Source of the DNA: Methanolobus mangrovi
Lineage (GTDB): Archaea; Halobacteriota; Methanosarcinia; Methanosarcinales; Methanosarcinaceae
Assembly: GCF_031312535.1 (NCBI RefSeq)
Contig: NZ_CP133594.1
Location: 310,001 to 374,000 of the forward strand
Length of the DNA: 64,000 bases
Direction of reading: 5' to 3'
Below are positions 59,923 through 64,000 of the stretch, piece after piece. The position numbers and the translations under genes are program-made. A model generated the notes under the pieces. The model had not been told where the DNA came from and did not search any database. It worked only from the letters and a program-made list of their open reading frames with translations. The first letter of the stretch is position 1. The number at the start of each line of letters is the position of its first letter.

Positions 59923-62616
59923 ATGACCAGTTATACAATCAATGAAGCTTTGAAAAGCAAGCTTGAAGAGATGTTTGAAAATCGTGTATCTTTCAGTGAA
60001 CTTGAAAGGATCGTCTATTCCCATGATGTGGGAGTCATCCCTGACTCTGTCAAAAAGACCATTGCCACAATGCCGGATGCAGTCGTTCAGCCTGTAAACT
60101 CCAATGAGGTATCTTCTCTTGTCAGAATTGCAATTGAGAATAAGATCCCTCTCATCCCAAGAGGTGCAGCATCCAGTGGATTTGGTGGAGCAGTTCCTGT
60201 GGCAAATGGTATTGTTATCGATTTTTCAAGAATGAACAATATCATCTCCATTGATCCCGATGATCTCAGTGTGGAAGTTGAGCCCGGTGTAGTATGGTCG
60301 GAACTGGATGAGAAACTCAAAAGAAAGGGACTTGCATTGCGTCTGTATCCGAGCAGTGCACCCACATCTACGGTGGCCGGATGGGTCGCTCAGGGAGGTA
60401 GTGGCATCGGCAGTTATGAGTACGGCACTTTCCGGGACAACATCGTTTCGGTAGAAATGGTCGATCCCATGGGTGACCTGAAGGTAATGAAAGGAGATGA
60501 TATAGACCTTGTTTATGCTCTCGGAGGTATCACCGGCATAATCACAAAGGTTACTATCAAAGTGAAAAAGGCCGAAGGAATTACGCCTGTTCTTGCGGCA
60601 TTCACAGATGAAAAGAAATTACAGGCAACACTTGATGAGATAAGGGGTTCAGGAACTGACCTGTGGTCTGTAAGCATCCAGACACCGGGCTATGTGGGAC
60701 TGAGCCAGCAGGCAGCAAATGAAACAAAGATGCCACGGGGCAAATACATTGCACAGTTAGTTTATAGCCAGTCCCATGCTGAAGTTGCTTCCCTGATCGA
60801 AAATATTGTCAGCAGCAACAAAGGTGAGATTCTCCCTGAAGATGTTGCAGTTCATGAGTGGGACAACAGGTTCCGCACAATGAGGCTCAAGCGTCTTGGT
60901 CCTTCACTGGTTGCAAGTGAACTTATTGTACCAACAGATTCACTGGGAGATTTCCTGAAGGCAGTTGACAGGAAATTCAAGGGTGAGTTCGTCTTTGAAG
61001 GCATAATGGAAACTCCTGACAGGCTTATCATGATGGGATTCATGCTGGCCGATGAAAGAAAGACCAATTATCCACTGAAATTCTCATCGTCGCTCATAGT
61101 TGCCGATATTGCGAAGAAGATGGGGGGAAGACTTACTGCCACAGGCATATTCTTCACCGATGATTCAAAGGAGCTGCTGGGAGAGACACTGTTCAACAGG
61201 GTAGTTGCTTTCAAGAAGGAGTTCGACCCTGCACATATAATGAACCCGGGAAAGATCCTGCCACCTTCGGTTGAGAAGAACTCTCCTATAAAACAACTTT
61301 CCATTGCCATGAAAGGTGCCAGCAAGGGTAAATCCTTAATGAGCTTTGCAGGGAAGATCATGGATGGGAAAGATGTGGAATACAAGTATGGCGACAAATT
61401 ACCTGAGGAGATAGGGAAGGATGCATTCATCTGTGCGCAGTGCGGAGCCTGTAAGACCACCTGTACCATGTATGACGCAGACCCATGGGAAAGCAGATCT
61501 CCAAGGGGTAAATGGTACCTGCTTTCCGAATATCTGAAAGGTAATATCGAATTCGATGAGGAATTCGCATCCACAATGTTCCTGTGCGCTACCTGCAAGA
61601 AATGTGATCTAAAATGCCAGACAGACCTGTCAATAGCTCATAATTTCATAAATATGCGCAGCATCATGGGACAGAAGAACTTTGAGAACACAGGTCTTGG
61701 GATCATCAGGGAGAATGTGCTAAATGCAGGAAACTTCTGGGGACTGCCAGGGGAAGCGCTTGAGTGGAAGGCTGATGATATGAAGATGGCTGACACGGGA
61801 GCAATCGGATACTGGCCAGGCTGCTGGTCTTCTGCTGTTACAAAGAACATGCCTCAGAACATAGTCCGAATACTGAACAGGGCAGGTGTCGAACTGGTTA
61901 ACCTCGGAGAACAGGACAATATATGCTGTGGCCTTTACCTTGCACTCGGAGGATATACCGAGGACTTCGTGAAGACTGTTGAGAAAAATATCAACCTGAT
62001 CAATGAGAAGGGTGTAAAGACACTGCTATTCTCCTGCCCGGGATGCTTTGCCACCTTCACCGAACAATATGCTGCTGTTGCAGAGATGCTTGGTCTTGAC
62101 TGGGATGTTGAGACAAAGCATGTGGTTGTCCTCCTTGATGAACTTATCAGGGATGGAAAGCTAGATATCGAGAAGCCGGTTGATAAGAAGGTAACATACC
62201 ACGATGCATGTCATGTATCAAGGTGGTTCGGTGCCTATGAGTATCCAAGGAACGTAATAAATGCCATTCCCGGTGTGAATCTTGTGGAAATGGAACACAA
62301 CAGAGAAGATGCTCTCTGTTGTGGTATTGTGACATCTTTCGATGACCTGCCTACGGTTGCCCATTGCGGACAGAAACGTATCTTTGAGGCAATGGACACA
62401 GGAGCAGATTACGTCATTACCAATTGTGCGGGTTGTGCATCACAACTCAACCTTACCACCAATATGATGGAAGCACCTGTTAAACAGAAGGATATAACGG
62501 ATATATTGTGTGAATCCATGGGAATAGAGGTCACATATGATCCAACGGAAACGATCGGTCAGTTCATGAAGCAGGCGATAGAACTTCTCGGCACAAGTTG
62601 TGTTCGCCATAAGTGA
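59923..62616 (+). CDS. FAD-linked D-lactate/glycolate oxidase-like protein fused to Fe-S and CCG domains
   Basis: 897 residues from ATG 59923 (MTSYTINEALKSKL), preferred to a TTG at 59872. The N-terminal part is a VAO-type FAD domain (VVQPVNSNEVSSLVRIA, PRGAASSGFGGAVP, GWVAQGGSGIGSYEYG). Two [4Fe-4S] motifs follow: C504, C507, C510, C514 and C555, C558, C561, C565. The C-terminal third has two CCG domains (CCGLYLALGG; later CHVSRWFGAYEYP and CCGI), as in heterodisulfide reductase HdrD and GlpC/LutA. It should oxidise D-lactate or a 2-hydroxy acid and pass electrons to an unknown carrier. Confidence 0.88.
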   Translation: MTSYTINEALKSKLEEMFENRVSFSELERIVYSHDVGVIPDSVKKTIATMPDAVVQPVNSNEVSSLVRIAIENKIPLIPRGAASSGFGGAVPVANGIVIDFSRMNNIISIDPDDLSVEVEPGVVWSELDEKLKRKGLALRLYPSSAPTSTVAGWVAQGGSGIGSYEYGTFRDNIVSVEMVDPMGDLKVMKGDDIDLVYALGGITGIITKVTIKVKKAEGITPVLAAFTDEKKLQATLDEIRGSGTDLWSVSIQTPGYVGLSQQAANETKMPRGKYIAQLVYSQSHAEVASLIENIVSSNKGEILPEDVAVHEWDNRFRTMRLKRLGPSLVASELIVPTDSLGDFLKAVDRKFKGEFVFEGIMETPDRLIMMGFMLADERKTNYPLKFSSSLIVADIAKKMGGRLTATGIFFTDDSKELLGETLFNRVVAFKKEFDPAHIMNPGKILPPSVEKNSPIKQLSIAMKGASKGKSLMSFAGKIMDGKDVEYKYGDKLPEEIGKDAFICAQCGACKTTCTMYDADPWESRSPRGKWYLLSEYLKGNIEFDEEFASTMFLCATCKKCDLKCQTDLSIAHNFINMRSIMGQKNFENTGLGIIRENVLNAGNFWGLPGEALEWKADDMKMADTGAIGYWPGCWSSAVTKNMPQNIVRILNRAGVELVNLGEQDNICCGLYLALGGYTEDFVKTVEKNINLINEKGVKTLLFSCPGCFATFTEQYAAVAEMLGLDWDVETKHVVVLLDELIRDGKLDIEKPVDKKVTYHDACHVSRWFGAYEYPRNVINAIPGVNLVEMEHNREDALCCGIVTSFDDLPTVAHCGQKRIFEAMDTGADYVITNCAGCASQLNLTTNMMEAPVKQKDITDILCESMGIEVTYDPTETIGQFMKQAIELLGTSCVRHK

Positions 62617-62679
62617 GGTAAATTGTCACAGGGAAAAGGCCGATAAGTCGGTCGTTTTCCTCCTTTTTCTTTTCTCTCC

Positions 62680-63336
62680 TCAGAAAAATGCAGAAACATT
62701 ATCATAATTAGCAAGGAACCACAGGCCGAAAACAGCCATGAAAGCTCCGCAGAAGTAGAGTATCCTTTCATGTGTTCTTGGTGAGAACAGTTCTTTTCCT
62801 CTTGAGAATGAAGATGAGACTGCTACAAGGAATCCAAGGTCTGCGAGCCAGTGTCCCAGAATGAACACGATAACTGCGGAGATGCCTAACAGGTATTCCT
62901 GAAGGATAATAGCACTACCTGCTGTCAGCCACCATATGACAAGGGAAGGATTCAATGCAGAGGTTATGACTCCTGTGGATACAGGGCCTGATGACAGTTC
63001 CTTTTTACTGGATGATGAAACAATATCCATTGTTGAAACCTTCTTCGCACTTTTGATGAGCACCATTCCGAAAAGCACCATTACCAGACCGCCTATTATG
63101 GATATGCCTGACATGATACTCTCTCCAAGAAAAGCGGTGGCACCAGCAAGGATAAGCAGGAAAATGGCTGTTTCCACAAGTGCATGTCCAATAAATACCC
63201 AGGGTCCGGTTCTCCATCCGTTCTTCATGGAAATGCCAATGGTCGCGAACATCATGGGTCCGGGAATAATAGCAGCAGATATGCCTACTGTGATTCCCAG
63301 AACAAGAGCTTGTAACAGATCTATAATGTCTATCAC
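62680..63336 (-). CDS. LysE-family amino acid exporter
   Basis: 218 residues, six membrane helices. GISAAIIPGPMMFATI carries the family P-G-P motif, and ALNPSLVIWWLTAG the second conserved region. It exports a basic amino acid, homoserine-type or other small solute; substrate unknown. It converges on the D-lactate dehydrogenase-like gene and is divergent from the FKBP gene. Confidence 0.88.
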   Translation of the reverse strand: MIDIIDLLQALVLGITVGISAAIIPGPMMFATIGISMKNGWRTGPWVFIGHALVETAIFLLILAGATAFLGESIMSGISIIGGLVMVLFGMVLIKSAKKVSTMDIVSSSSKKELSSGPVSTGVITSALNPSLVIWWLTAGSAIILQEYLLGISAVIVFILGHWLADLGFLVAVSSSFSRGKELFSPRTHERILYFCGAFMAVFGLWFLANYDNVSAFF

Positions 63337-63474
63337 CTGATAACCAAATTAAATATACAATAATGGCTATATATTTAACAGGTTTGCTGCATAATATCTG
63401 TTGAAGTCTCAGCATTCTGATTTTATAATATTACCAAAACACCTAAGTAATGTCCCCGCCTCCATTGAGCTAAA

Positions 63475-63939
63475 ATGAGTGAGAGCTTGTTTTGTATAAA
63501 CCGAGTTGATATTTTGGCAATAAAAGACGGAGATACAATAAAGATAGATTATACCGGCACACTTGATGACGGTACTGTTTTCGATAGTTCTGCAAATCAT
63601 GATGAGCCTCTTGAATTCACAGTAGGTGCCTGTCAGGTAATACCAGGTTTTGAAGAAGCTGTAAGAGGTATGGAAGTAGGGGAAGAGAAGACTTTCAGGA
63701 TCGAGGCTGCTGAAGCATATGGTGAAGTCAATCCTGCTCTTACCGAGACCGTTCCAAGTTCACTTCTTCAGTCTGATGCAGAGATCCATGCTGGAATGAT
63801 GATCATGGTAGGAACTGCTGACGGTAATCAGATGCCTGCAAAAATAACAGAAGTGACTGATGAGACTATCACAGTTGACCTGAATCACCCACTTGCTGGC
63901 ATGGCACTGACTTTTAGTATAAAAGTCGTTGAAGCATAA
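63475..63939 (+). CDS. FKBP-type peptidyl-prolyl cis-trans isomerase
   Basis: 154 residues. KDGDTIKIDYTGTLDDGTVFDSS, VIPGFEEAVRGMEVGEEKTF and the insert-in-flap region (EAYGEVNPALTETVP in part) are those of the archaeal short FKBP/SlyD family, which act as folding helpers. A TTG at 63514 (MAIKDGD) is the usual family start; ATG 63475 gives a 13-residue leader with little similarity, so the shorter form (141 aa) is possible. A TATA-like TTTTATAATA lies at 63420-63429. Confidence 0.9.
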   Translation: MSESLFCINRVDILAIKDGDTIKIDYTGTLDDGTVFDSSANHDEPLEFTVGACQVIPGFEEAVRGMEVGEEKTFRIEAAEAYGEVNPALTETVPSSLLQSDAEIHAGMMIMVGTADGNQMPAKITEVTDETITVDLNHPLAGMALTFSIKVVEA

Positions 63940-63950
63940 ATTATTATTTT

Positions 63951-63969
63951 GAACCCATTATTCGGGTTC
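63951..63969 (+). terminator. Terminator after the FKBP gene
   Basis: Perfect arms GAACCC (63951-63956) and GGGTTC (63964-63969) with a 7-base loop, 12 bases past the stop, followed by AT-rich sequence with a T-run. Confidence 0.6.
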
Positions 63970-64000
63970 AACATCCAATTTTTCAAACAGAAGCGGAAAT

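Noticed and set aside
1-64000. Prophage, insertion sequence, CRISPR-Cas or other defence island
   Set aside because: No transposase, integrase, cas gene, terminal repeat pair or restriction gene was recognised; the RHH and HEPN-like proteins alone do not make a defence system.

Overview
The window is ordinary chromosome from a methylotrophic, cytochrome-containing methanogenic archaeon of the Methanosarcinaceae, probably close to Methanolobus or Methanococcoides. The evidence is gene content: a methanogenesis marker 4 (MtxX-like) gene, DUF2119, topoisomerase VI A and B, the replication factor C large subunit, a group II thermosome, HerA, diphthine synthase, DUF357 and DUF555, a DUF1724 regulator, and a CcmABC-type heme export and cytochrome c assembly cluster. 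Promoters are archaeal TATA boxes, several of them so close to the start codon that the transcripts should be leaderless. I see no CRISPR array, insertion sequence or prophage.

Layout. 1-5.4 kb: end of a sugar nucleotidyltransferase, a flippase-like membrane protein, a COG1031 radical SAM protein and ilvD. 5.4-11.7 kb: a ribbon-helix-helix protein with sixteen 17-residue repeats, a ThyA-family protein with an added zinc-ribbon-like tail, marker 4, rfcL, and a long spacer holding a strong hairpin. 11.7-21 kb: top6BA, a TPR protein, mscS, cutA, small hypotheticals, a VUT-family transporter and a PncC-like/nucleotidyltransferase fusion. 21-29.5 kb: a response regulator and hybrid kinase whose second receiver has decayed, a quinone-reductase-like flavoprotein, an ornithine cyclodeaminase/alanine dehydrogenase-family enzyme and a frameshifted membrane gene.

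29.7-39.4 kb is a redox, iron and heme neighbourhood: a PepSY-like exported protein, a small membrane coiled-coil protein, an ArsR-like regulator, a methyltransferase, an FTR1 iron permease behind a DtxR-like box, a second ArsR-like regulator, an exported molybdopterin oxidoreductase, ccmA-ccmB-ccmC and an OYE-family flavoenzyme. Iron import, heme export and an exported molybdoenzyme suggest assembly of extracytoplasmic electron-transfer proteins.

39.3-48.8 kb: housekeeping genes (HAD hydrolase, SBF transporter, TlyA-like methylase, thermosome, dphB, herA, pfkB) and a tiny membrane-peptide gene whose promoter lies between two near-identical palindromes. 48.9-53.6 kb: a compact type IV pilus-like secretion module (ATPase, double GspF-domain membrane protein, pilin-like protein). 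53.7-64 kb: an AmmeMemoRadiSam-type radical SAM enzyme, a tandemly duplicated tRNA-Asn/tRNA-Met unit, an M1 aminopeptidase, a DUF1724 regulator beside a large D-lactate dehydrogenase-like flavo-iron-sulfur protein, a LysE exporter and an FKBP isomerase.

No single large unknown system stands out. The best candidates for something undescribed are the RHH-repeat-winged-helix protein with its operator-like palindrome, the double-operator microprotein gene at 42.5 kb, and the structured intergenic RNAs at 11.2 and 34.7 kb.
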